NCBI RefSeq assembly: GCF_014850975.1
Contig: NZ_JACXST010000001.1
Location: 930,001-994,000 of the forward strand
Length of the DNA: 64,000 nucleotides
Reading direction: 5' to 3'
From: Methylomonas fluvii
Lineage (GTDB): Bacteria; Pseudomonadota; Gammaproteobacteria; Methylococcales; Methylomonadaceae
Positions 34,963 through 42,785 of the stretch are shown here, in pieces. The notes under the pieces are model-generated. The model was not told where the DNA came from. It worked only from the letters and a program-made list of their open reading frames with translations, and searched no databases. The first letter of the stretch is position 1. Each line of letters begins with the position of its first letter. The translations under genes were made by a program, and so were the position numbers.

Positions 34963-37900
34963 TCAATCGTCTGATTTCGGCAGGCCCACTTGAGGCTGCG
35001 ATTTTTTCCAAAGCCCACCGCCGGCAAAACAGTTCCAGCCCCAGCGCAGCCAATTCAACAACGCTACGGCCATCCACAAAGACCAAGCCAACATCAGAAT
35101 CCGGTAGGCCAGCAAAGGCAGGCTTACTACTGTGGCAACGGCTAGCTGCGGGCCATTGCGATCCTGATACCAGTTCAGCAAAGTTGCAGAGGATTGATTT
35201 CCGGCAATTTGCATATCCGGATTTCCCAACAAACCTTGTTCGACGGCAATCGCTATTAACAATAATGAAAATAGCGTCAAACCGGCCAAGCCGATTTGCG
35301 CCAGATTGAACCAGCGCGGCCGTTCCGGCGCATGATGGGCGCGGAATCCCAACGCAAACAGCCAGCCCACCACTAAAAATGCGGCAGCAATATGCAGTTG
35401 GCTCAGGCCGATCAACAATAAAAACCACTGCCAATGCCGCAACGGCGTGATGCTCAGCTTACCCAAGCCGAATGCCAATAAGGCCAGTACGATCAGCAAG
35501 CCCCAAATCAACACGGCCGGACCAAATTTTGGGCCGAAGGTCCACAGCAACCAACGCTGTTGCGGCATCAGCAATTGAATACGGCTGTTGACGCTGGCAA
35601 CACCAAGATCGACCAGCGGCGTGTGCAACAGCACCCCCGGTTCTTTAGCCGCTTGCCAATTGAGCACGATTTGCTGGGTGCCGGGATGTATCGGCAAGCC
35701 GACCGTCGCGCCTTGCTGGCGAATCGGTTGACTGACGCCGTCTATCGTCACGCTTTGCAGCTCCGCCAGTTCCGGCAGCTTTACGGGGTGTTGTCCGCCT
35801 TTGGAGCTGCGGATGCTCAAAATCAGTTCGACTGTTTCGCTGCGTTGCCCAGGCTTGACCGCCAATTCGCTTCTATCGATAGTCAAGGTTGAGCCGGCCA
35901 CTGCTTGCGGTCGGCTGATAGTCAGATTGACCTTTTCGCCAGGCCAGGGCCGCCATTCCGGTAGCCACTGGCCCTGCCCGTCCTGGTGATGCACCACCGC
36001 AATGCCATCGGCTTGTAAATGCCAGATCGGGCTGACATCGGCGCGCCACACCTCGGTCCATTGCGGCGTATCGGCGGCTTGCAATGCCAATTGCTCGGTT
36101 TTCGCCAGTGCAGACTCCCATTCCAAAGTAGCTTGACCCGCAGCCATGTTCACCAAGACTTTGCCGTCCTTCACCCGCACCTGCGGACTGGTAACCGCTT
36201 CGCCCGGCAACAACGGTAGCTCCAGTAACACCGGGCTGAGTGCGCCGGCCAATTGCTCGACGCGGGTGGTCACCCGCCAGTCCAAGCCCAAATGCAGAGT
36301 TCTTTCCACTCGCACGAATGCCGGCAAGGCGGTTTGCTGTAATTTATTTTTCAGCCCGCTATCGAGTTGCAGCCTGCTGAACTCCAGTTGTGGACCCACC
36401 TTGCCGTCTTCGTATAAACCATCCACCCGCCAGCCGTCGGCAGTGACGCCGGCATGTTGCGGCGGCAATGGCAGCGGCAAACTAAATTTATCCTGCGCGG
36501 TATAGCGGCCTTGCATCGTCACTTTGTGTACGCCTGACGACACGGCTAACCACAAGCTGCCGTCCTCCTGTCTGATCAAAGCTTGCGCCTCGCCGCCGTC
36601 GACGCTGACCTGCTCCGGAAACCATTGCTCAAGCTGGGCTGGCAAAGGTACCGCCAAATCTTGCTGGGCGTGCAATTGCAGTTCGATACGCAGCACTTCC
36701 GGCTTGACCAGTAATTGCATGTCGGCAATCTGCGCGCAAATGGGTAGGCATTGCGGCGCTTGTAGCAAGCGGGTTTTCAATTGCTCCAGCATTGGCGCGT
36801 CGGGCAGATCGGCATAGGCCTTTTCGTTTGGCGCCATCAACAGCGGCAACAGCAACAGGCAAGTGAAACTCGGCAAGGACAAGCGCCAGTTGGCGGCGAT
36901 GGCTCCCAGCATTTTCAACACCAACACCGCCACCAACAGGGCCTGGGCAAAATGCAGCAACATCAGCATAAATGGCGACAAATACCACAGCCGGATTTGC
37001 TGACCACTATCGACCGCGCCATTCCAGCTTAACTCCACGCGCTGCCAGCCCCAGTGCGGCAAACCGGGACCGGTTTGCAGATTGGCGTCCGGATCGATGC
37101 GCTGCAAACTGGCAGCGCTGCCTCCATAAGCTCTCGACATCTTGGGTTTAGCTGAATACTCGGGCTCCGTTTTAGCAAGTTCACTTATTTCCGGCTCCAT
37201 CGCCGAATCCGCCATCTGTTCTACTTGCATCGCCATCGGTGCGGCAGCACTCACCATCGAATGCAAACGTTGAATGGACTGTCCGGGCAGTTCCAGCTGT
37301 GGGTAAATGCCGATACGAATCTGCGCTATCATGAATGGAATCGTCAGCATCAACAGCGCCAGCCAGCTGGCGTTGCGATACCATCTCAACCATTGCCAAA
37401 CGCTAGCTACCGGCAATACCCGCAGCAACGCCAACACCGCCAGCACATTCAGCCAAATCAAGCGCGGCGCATCGGTCTCATGCCAAATCAGCGCCAAACT
37501 GAGCAAGGCAAACCCGCCCCATTGCGGCGACCAGAGTCGGCCCACGGCTAATGCGGCAATCAAGACCAAAAACAAGTCCAGCAAAGTCCAGCGGTTTAAC
37601 CAGCTATTCGGCACATTATCCACACCGCTGATCGCCAGCAGACGCCAGCCCGGCGGGATATTTAGTTCGGCCTGCACCTGTTGAAAACGCTGTTGCCAGC
37701 CGCTGGCACTTAAGCTACCCAAATCGGCTTCGATCCGGCTGTCGGCATTCAGGTGGATGGCACCGCGCCGCACTTCCACGCCCTGGCTGCCGTCCGCCAG
37801 TTGTGTAATCAATTGGCTCTGACCATCCAGTTGTACTTGTCCCAAGCCCAGCGCAGGCAAGGCGTTCAAGCGCCAGTCGCGGCTCATGCTACCGGTGATG

Positions 37901-39000
37901 TTATCGCTGACCGTGTAGCCGCCGCCCTCGAAATCCAGCCACAGCGTGCGCTGCAGCTTGAGTTGATTCGGCTCGGGCTCCGGGTCGCCGCGGCGCACGA
38001 CCTTAAACTTCATGCTCTCGCCTTGCTGGAGCTGATAGGTAGGTAAATGCTGCCATTCGGCGGGCAGATTGGTTTGGCTGCCGTCTATCGCGGTCAAATT
38101 CTCGATCTCGACCAAACGCAAAGCGGGCATGGCCTGGAAAGCCCACAACTCGTCCGCCGGCCAGTTCGGGTCTGTTACGGCCAAATCCAGATGCGTCAAG
38201 GCTTGCGGATGGCGGGCATGAATGTCGATACTCCAGCGTCCCGGCCGTACTTGCACCAAGAGCCGCCCGTTACCGTCCAGACGAGCCGGCAGCGGGCTAT
38301 TCAAAGCCACCGGGATAAAGTTAGGCAGTAAAGCATAAGGAAACTCGATCTCGCGCGCCTTGCCGGAGACTTCCAAATCCAGACGTGTAATGACTTGCAG
38401 CGGCACCTCGTCCTGCACTTGCCGGAATACTTGCAGGTCCAGCCTATCCTGCTCCCGGTCGACAGTGTCGGCGTTCTCGGTATTGAGCCACAAGGCACCT
38501 TGTTTGATGGGTGGATAAGCCACCGGCTTATCGTTGACGCTGAGCTGAATCAAGCCGCTGGCTTCGGGTAAGGCCAGTTGCTCCGGCAAACTTTCCCAGA
38601 AAAATTCGCCGCTGATCTGGTAGCGGCCGGCCGGTAAGTGCAGGGCCGGCTTACCGTCTTTTTCCACGACCGGCTGGGTTTGTTTGTTGATGGTGACCGC
38701 CTGCGGCCAATGTTGCGTGTCGCCCGGCAAGCTAATCCAATCCTGGCGATATATGGTCCATTCGGCAACGAAGCTGCCGTGCTTAGCTTGTAAATTAAGG
38801 TGCAGGGCGCCCGGCCAAGCGCAGTGTTTTTGTTGAAAATCGTCGAAGAAAAACGGGCAACGATACTGAGTTTCATCCGCCAAAACCCAGTTGACCCAGG
38901 GCTTTAACGGTTCCGGAACGTCTTGCATGTCCAACGCCCTTGCCGTTGGCAACGGCGCCAGCCCAAGCAGTAGCCACAGCATAAAAACCAGTCGTCCCAT
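34963..39000 (-). CDS. Large inner-membrane protein with two related periplasmic domains, function unknown
   Basis: A 1345-residue protein with a strong ribosome site (GGGAGGA) before ATG 39000. A signal peptide (1-22) is followed by a periplasmic beta-rich region (23-470), four membrane helices (about 472-490, 495-507, 515-533 and 545-565), a Met/Glu/Ser-rich loop, two more helices (about 677-701 and 710-723), a second beta-rich region (730-1120) and about five helices to the end. The two soluble regions look related: Cys pairs 48/60 and 751/755; a V(T/S)(I/V)-x5-20-DG-x-L-x-L/P pattern at 101-135, 797-832 and again near 1083-1116; RTL-x-L at 351 and 900. I do not recognise a family. It is a single gene, convergent with the kinase. 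Confidence 0.8.
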   Translation of the reverse strand: MGRLVFMLWLLLGLAPLPTARALDMQDVPEPLKPWVNWVLADETQYRCPFFFDDFQQKHCAWPGALHLNLQAKHGSFVAEWTIYRQDWISLPGDTQHWPQAVTINKQTQPVVEKDGKPALHLPAGRYQISGEFFWESLPEQLALPEASGLIQLSVNDKPVAYPPIKQGALWLNTENADTVDREQDRLDLQVFRQVQDEVPLQVITRLDLEVSGKAREIEFPYALLPNFIPVALNSPLPARLDGNGRLLVQVRPGRWSIDIHARHPQALTHLDLAVTDPNWPADELWAFQAMPALRLVEIENLTAIDGSQTNLPAEWQHLPTYQLQQGESMKFKVVRRGDPEPEPNQLKLQRTLWLDFEGGGYTVSDNITGSMSRDWRLNALPALGLGQVQLDGQSQLITQLADGSQGVEVRRGAIHLNADSRIEADLGSLSASGWQQRFQQVQAELNIPPGWRLLAISGVDNVPNSWLNRWTLLDLFLVLIAALAVGRLWSPQWGGFALLSLALIWHETDAPRLIWLNVLAVLALLRVLPVASVWQWLRWYRNASWLALLMLTIPFMIAQIRIGIYPQLELPGQSIQRLHSMVSAAAPMAMQVEQMADSAMEPEISELAKTEPEYSAKPKMSRAYGGSAASLQRIDPDANLQTGPGLPHWGWQRVELSWNGAVDSGQQIRLWYLSPFMLMLLHFAQALLVAVLVLKMLGAIAANWRLSLPSFTCLLLLPLLMAPNEKAYADLPDAPMLEQLKTRLLQAPQCLPICAQIADMQLLVKPEVLRIELQLHAQQDLAVPLPAQLEQWFPEQVSVDGGEAQALIRQEDGSLWLAVSSGVHKVTMQGRYTAQDKFSLPLPLPPQHAGVTADGWRVDGLYEDGKVGPQLEFSRLQLDSGLKNKLQQTALPAFVRVERTLHLGLDWRVTTRVEQLAGALSPVLLELPLLPGEAVTSPQVRVKDGKVLVNMAAGQATLEWESALAKTEQLALQAADTPQWTEVWRADVSPIWHLQADGIAVVHHQDGQGQWLPEWRPWPGEKVNLTISRPQAVAGSTLTIDRSELAVKPGQRSETVELILSIRSSKGGQHPVKLPELAELQSVTIDGVSQPIRQQGATVGLPIHPGTQQIVLNWQAAKEPGVLLHTPLVDLGVASVNSRIQLLMPQQRWLLWTFGPKFGPAVLIWGLLIVLALLAFGLGKLSITPLRHWQWFLLLIGLSQLHIAAAFLVVGWLFALGFRAHHAPERPRWFNLAQIGLAGLTLFSLLLIAIAVEQGLLGNPDMQIAGNQSSATLLNWYQDRNGPQLAVATVVSLPLLAYRILMLAWSLWMAVALLNWLRWGWNCFAGGGLWKKSQPQVGLPKSDD

Positions 39001-39291
39001 ATTATCCTCCCGCCCTCATCCCATTTAAGGGACTTGATAAACATCATAGAAAACTCTCTCCCTCCGCACCCAGGGCATAAAGGGATTTATGTATCTTAGC
39101 ATTCGTCATGCTTATCTAGCGTGGGAGCGATTTGTCCGTAGCCGGGCTAAAGCTCGTCAAATCGGCCAAGCTCGGGTTTTTGCTTTTGATGCTGGCTAAG
39201 GCACTGCGCCGTCTGCCTCTTGTACTAGACAAGTCGCTGGTTGCCTTGCTATTGGTTTGATGGTGCCATGGAAATCTTTTTCAGCGGCGGA

Positions 39292-39678
39292 TCAACGGAT
39301 TAATGACCCTAAGTAGCTGAGCTCTGATAGCATGACTACTGCCCAGATCAGAATGCTAATGCCAGCAGCGGCTGCGGCAATATCCTTGATAACACGGATT
39401 TTTTCGTTTTGCCGAGTTTCCACGAAATCGCAGAGCGCCTCTATGGTGGTGTTAAACATTTCGCATATCAGCATCAGCCCGGTGGCGGTAAGTACCGAGA
39501 TGAAATCCACCCATTGGCGAAAATAAAAGCACACGGCCAAAATCAACACGGAAAGTACGAGTTTGTAGGCCACACTGAAATCATACACAACCGCGTAGCG
39601 TAGACCTGACAAACAGACCTTCAATTTTCTTAAAGGGTGATAACCGCTCTGTCCGGTATTAAGAAATTTGTTTCGCAT
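39292..39678 (-). CDS. dgkA: Diacylglycerol kinase (DgkA family)
   Basis: A 128-residue integral membrane enzyme that phosphorylates diacylglycerol to phosphatidic acid, recycling DAG formed during membrane-derived glucan or lipid A modification. It has three hydrophobic helices and the family motif EMFNTTIEALCDFVETRQNEK-IRVIKD-AAAA, equivalent to the active-site region EILNSAIEA...KD of E. coli DgkA. It lies 3 bp downstream of a PAP2 phosphatase gene in the same direction, so the two are almost certainly cotranscribed. Some DgkA relatives phosphorylate undecaprenol instead; this cannot be excluded here. Confidence 0.9.
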   Translation of the reverse strand: MRNKFLNTGQSGYHPLRKLKVCLSGLRYAVVYDFSVAYKLVLSVLILAVCFYFRQWVDFISVLTATGLMLICEMFNTTIEALCDFVETRQNEKIRVIKDIAAAAAGISILIWAVVMLSELSYLGSLIR

Positions 39679-39681
39679 GAC

Positions 39682-40317
39682 TCACCTGATGAAGATGCCG
39701 CCGTTTTGCAGCAGATTAACTAAACCCAGCACCCACAATAATCCCAGTAAGGCGCCACCGACTACATCCGAGGGGAAATGAACTTGCAGATAGACGCGAG
39801 AGACGGCAACCAGGGATACCATCAATAGCGCAAACCCCGTCAACGCGTAAAAGTTAAGCCCCAGTTTGTCGGGTTTGCATATCCAACATAAGGCCACAGC
39901 AAAGGCAACGATTTGCGCGGTGTGGGCGCTTGGGAAGGAGGCGTCCAAGGGGATTTCACCCACAACGGGGAAAAAGTCCGGCCGCGGGCGAGCGAACCAA
40001 AGCTTGGCGAGACGGCTGAACAGGGCAACACCGGCTAGGCTCAAAACCATCAGCCCAGCCTCTTTGGTTCGGCTGTTTCTGACCAGAACACCGCTTAGCA
40101 CTGCGGTTACCGGGGCCAGAATGAACAGCGAACCAGCCCAGGTGATGGCTGCAAAAAAACGATCCAGCAAGATATTTCTAATGCCGTGGGCGGTACTCAG
40201 CAGAAAGCGATCCCACTGGTACCAGTGTGCACTGATGCGCTCGATAAAAACCAGCAATGCGATTGCTGCTAACCAACAACCAAACGTCGGGAGATATTTC
40301 AAACCTAACATTTTCAC
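39682..40317 (-). CDS. PAP2-family phosphatase
   Basis: A 211-residue membrane phosphatase with about six helices. All three PAP2 signature blocks are present: KLWFARPRPD, PSAHT, and RVYLQVHFPSDVVGG with the catalytic His. The start is GTG 40317, supported by GGAGG seven bases upstream; an ATG two codons later is possible. Such enzymes remove phosphate from phosphatidic acid, phosphatidylglycerophosphate, or undecaprenyl diphosphate. Being cotranscribed with dgkA, it may form a phosphatidate-diacylglycerol cycle, or serve undecaprenyl phosphate recycling. Substrate choice is inference. Confidence 0.9.
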   Translation of the reverse strand: MKMLGLKYLPTFGCWLAAIALLVFIERISAHWYQWDRFLLSTAHGIRNILLDRFFAAITWAGSLFILAPVTAVLSGVLVRNSRTKEAGLMVLSLAGVALFSRLAKLWFARPRPDFFPVVGEIPLDASFPSAHTAQIVAFAVALCWICKPDKLGLNFYALTGFALLMVSLVAVSRVYLQVHFPSDVVGGALLGLLWVLGLVNLLQNGGIFIR

Positions 40318-40404
40318 TGTTTTGCCTCCGTGTTAGTCAACCACTAATCCGACCGTTAAATCTCGCTGCTTCCGGGCAGTCGAGAGTTTTATTGATACCA
40401 TGGA

Positions 40405-40422
40405 TTCCGGCTTTCGCCGGAA
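40405..40422. repeat. Short palindrome (TTCCGGC-TTTC-GCCGGAA) in a gene-free stretch
   Basis: TTCCGGC (40405-40411) and GCCGGAA (40416-40422) with a TTTC loop. This ATTCCGGCTTTCGCCGGAA-type hairpin is a common dispersed repeat in many proteobacterial genomes. It lies in the 346 bp between the PAP2 gene and the small gene at 40664. The rest of that stretch is AT-rich (40518-40580) and I see nothing else firm in it. Confidence 0.6.
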
Positions 40423-40663
40423 ACATCTGCCGCTACACCGCGGCTTTTGGTCTCGCCTATCATGCGTCTTGGCGTATTAACGACAAAATGTTAGGAAAGC
40501 GGCAGGGTTTTAGTCGGTAAAAAATTATTTTTCATTATATAACAATGCTTTATGAGCTTTAATTGATGGCATTTTAATTGCTGAGCAAGAGTCGCCGACA
40601 CAGGCCTCGTTGACTTGGCAACCTGGCTTGGCCGGTATTCTTTATTAGTCATGAGGTGTTGAT

Positions 40664-40969
40664 ATGTTCGAAGCCATTGTATTGTTCATACTGAGTGGCC
40701 TAGTCGCTGCGTGCGCATACTCGTCTCAGGGTTGCGGACTTTCCTTTTTCGGCAAATTTTTCCGTTCCGCTAAAGGCCAAACGCCAGCGACTTTGACCAG
40801 CCAGTCTCTCGTTACTGACAGCACGGAGCCAAGCTCCAGTTTTCTGGAACAGCTGCAAAGTGAAATTGAAGCCACCTTATTTCCGCGTCCTACCGACTCG
40901 GTATTGCGGCGTCATTACGATGCCTTGGTTGCTGTGGAAGTGAAAAACCGGTTGAGCTTTTTTAGCTGA
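40664..40969 (+). CDS. Small single-pass membrane protein, unknown
   Basis: A 101-residue protein beginning at ATG 40664 with AGGTG upstream. The N-terminus has one hydrophobic segment (about 4-22, ending in ACAYSSQGCG). A Ser/Thr-rich middle is followed by a soluble C-terminus (FLEQLQSEIEATLFPRPTDSVLRRHYDALVAVEVKNRLSFF) that looks helical. Two cysteines lie near residues 17 and 24, but no clean lipobox is present. I do not recognise a family. It is a single gene flanked on both sides by hairpins. Confidence 0.65.
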   Translation: MFEAIVLFILSGLVAACAYSSQGCGLSFFGKFFRSAKGQTPATLTSQSLVTDSTEPSSSFLEQLQSEIEATLFPRPTDSVLRRHYDALVAVEVKNRLSFFS

Positions 40970-40980
40970 GAGCCGAGGAT

Positions 40981-41012
40981 TCTATATGCAGCCCAGCCGG
41001 GTTGCATATAGA
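40981..41012. terminator. Hairpin after the small membrane protein gene
   Basis: TCTATATGCA (40981-40990) pairs with TGCATATAGA (41003-41012) and the pairing continues inward with GCCC/GGGT. It starts 11 bases after the stop codon at 40969. A second stem (GGGGG...CCCCC, 41034-41064) follows before the end of the convergent DUF2490 gene. Neither has a strong T-run. Confidence 0.55.
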
Positions 41013-41090
41013 GTCAGTCCAAAGCTCGGTCTTGGGGGCTCGCTGGTGTTAGCGAAAAACCCCCATCAAAAATCCCCGCATTCTTCTGGC

Positions 41091-41795
41091 TTAGAAATTG
41101 ACATTGATATTGGTTAGCCAGACGTGATTGGTGACATCAGGCGAGCCATAGTTATGGATGTATTGCAATTGATAGCCGGTATCGACATTCAAATTTTTGG
41201 TCACTTTGTAACCCACCCCGACATAGCTACGATTCTGGTTGATACCGGTCTGCACGGATCGCGCCAGCCGGCCCTCGTCTATCGAGTTGAAATACACAAA
41301 CAACTCATCAAGCGCGATCAGATAAGCTTGGCTGTCCGGTATCGAATAGACTAAACGGAATCGGTGCCGCATGCGGTGGCCGACGTCGCCTTCGTGGGCG
41401 AAGAAGCGTTGCTCGAGACGAAACCGGTATTGAAAATTCAGTTGTTGGGTCCAGTTGTCTATCCACTGCACCTGCTGCATCGCATCGTTAGTGGCCATTT
41501 CAAAGTCGGTTTGTTCGCTGTATTCGCCTTGCCAAGTATAACCTAACCAGAGTTGCAATTTATTAGTTAGCTTATAGCCGAGCAGCGGACGGACAATAAT
41601 TTGATTAAACAAGGTATTGTCGGTTTTGGTGCGCGGCGCCAACTCCAGAAAAGCTAAATAGGGGCTGCCGCCGAAATCAGTTTGATAGGTATTGCTGATC
41701 CAGGTGCTGAAATCGTCTTGCACGGGGCCGGCCTCGGCCGCGAGCGATGTCAGCGTAAGGCCGGTAAACAGCAGGGCTAAGTGAGTTTTTTGCAT
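41091..41795 (-). CDS. DUF2490 outer-membrane-like protein
   Basis: A 234-residue protein with a signal peptide (MQKTHLALLFTGLTLTSLAAEA). The mature part matches DUF2490: WISNTYQTDFGGSPYLAFLELAPRTK near the N-terminus, alternating amphipathic strands with aromatic ends (LQLWLGYTWQGEYS, LNFQYRFRLEQRFF, MRHRFRLVYSIP) and a terminal Phe (LTNINVNF). This looks like a small beta-barrel of the outer membrane. The family has no assigned function. It is a single gene; a cluster of TTATCT/AGATAA inverted repeats sits 77-102 bp upstream of its start. Confidence 0.85.
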   Translation of the reverse strand: MQKTHLALLFTGLTLTSLAAEAGPVQDDFSTWISNTYQTDFGGSPYLAFLELAPRTKTDNTLFNQIIVRPLLGYKLTNKLQLWLGYTWQGEYSEQTDFEMATNDAMQQVQWIDNWTQQLNFQYRFRLEQRFFAHEGDVGHRMRHRFRLVYSIPDSQAYLIALDELFVYFNSIDEGRLARSVQTGINQNRSYVGVGYKVTKNLNVDTGYQLQYIHNYGSPDVTNHVWLTNINVNF

Positions 41796-41871
41796 ATTTT
41801 TATACCGAAGAACTTGATTTTAAACGAACGGCGTCACGTTCAGCGAGGTTTTGCGTGTGAGGGGGTACGGT

Positions 41872-41897
41872 TTATCTGCTGGAGATAAGCTTATCTC
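41872..41897. promoter_or_regulatory. Overlapping inverted repeats upstream of the DUF2490 gene
   Basis: TTATCT (41872-41877), AGATAA (41883-41888) and TTATCT (41891-41896) alternate, so the middle copy can pair with either neighbour. The right pair lies within a perfect 16-bp palindrome (41882-41897). It may be an operator for a dimeric regulator. The rest of the 382-bp gap between 41796 and 42177 shows only the terminator at 42134. Confidence 0.4.
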
Positions 41898-42133
41898 AAT
41901 TCTTGATAAATGTGCTTATTCAGGGTGGTTATTCTATGTGCTGCGCAGCGGGGTAGGTTTTTAAGTTTGTTACTTCAGGGCGTCGAGCGTAAGCCCTCTG
42001 CTTGCCGCCGTGCGGCCTTGTAGGAGCGGGAAAACCAGGCCTGTATTACATCGTACACAAGCCGCTTGCCAAAGATGTCTGCAGCAGAAAAAGTTATTAA
42101 ACGGTGACGTGATTCAGAGCTGTTTTAGACAAA

Positions 42134-42156
42134 CCCTCCGGTAGCCGGAGGGGATG
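42134..42156 (-). terminator. Rho-independent terminator for the small exported protein at 42178
   Basis: CCCTCCGG (42134-42141) pairs with CCGGAGGG (42145-42152), loop TAG. Read on the minus strand the stem is followed by TTTGTCT. Confidence 0.75.
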
Positions 42157-42177
42157 TGCCCGCGAGATGACTGCGGC

Positions 42178-42612
42178 TTAATCGGTCAATCCGCTTACAC
42201 CTTCGACGGACCAATTTTCGAAATCGCTGACGCCGGAGGTGTCGTCGCCTTTACTGTATTGAATCCGGCAAGCGTAGTGGCGCATCACGTTGGGGCTATC
42301 TTTGCCGCTGATTTCCACGTCGGCATTGACAATATATTCGTAGTTGCCGAGAGTCCAGGCGTTGGTCGGTTGGCTGGCAAATGACAGACTTTGATCTTCG
42401 TCGGCTTCGTTTTTGATGTAGGTGTTGCAGTGCGCGAAAGCCAGTGCGGTCATGTCGGTATTAATGGACATAGGATTGGCCGCGTCCTTGCTTTCCACCA
42501 AAAATAAATCAGAAGCGGCGATGTCGTACATAAACGGCAGGAAAAACTTAATCTGAATGGCTAGCAGGCCTGCCAGACAGACGGCAAATATTATAATTTT
42601 CTTTTTATTCAT
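42178..42612 (-). CDS. Small membrane-anchored or exported protein, unknown
   Basis: A 144-residue protein with an N-terminal hydrophobic segment (MNKKKIIIFAVCLAGLLAIQIKFFLPF), either an uncleaved anchor or a signal peptide. The rest is soluble: TDMTALAFAHCNTYIKNEAD-like region followed by beta strands (YEYIVNADVEISG, MRHYACRIQYSKG). Two cysteines, one in AHCNTY and one in HYACRIQY, could form a disulfide outside the cytoplasm. I do not recognise a family. It has its own terminator and no operon partner. Confidence 0.7.
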   Translation of the reverse strand: MNKKKIIIFAVCLAGLLAIQIKFFLPFMYDIAASDLFLVESKDAANPMSINTDMTALAFAHCNTYIKNEADEDQSLSFASQPTNAWTLGNYEYIVNADVEISGKDSPNVMRHYACRIQYSKGDDTSGVSDFENWSVEGVSGLTD

Positions 42613-42785
42613 GGCTCAAATGGTGGTTTTTATTGGTTTAATTATCTAGCGATCACCCGCGATTCTAACAAAGATCGCGGACGGTAGGAAATGCCAACCC
42701 TCGCCGGCTAATTTACCGTGAATTTAATATTGTCCAAGCGCGCGGTTTTACTGCGTCGTTTTCGGCAATGCCGGTCTAGCTTGGT

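Noticed and set aside
39001-39291. Gene or RNA between the large membrane protein and dgkA
   Set aside because: No frame of useful length, no convincing hairpin; only a loose GATTTG/CAAATC pair.
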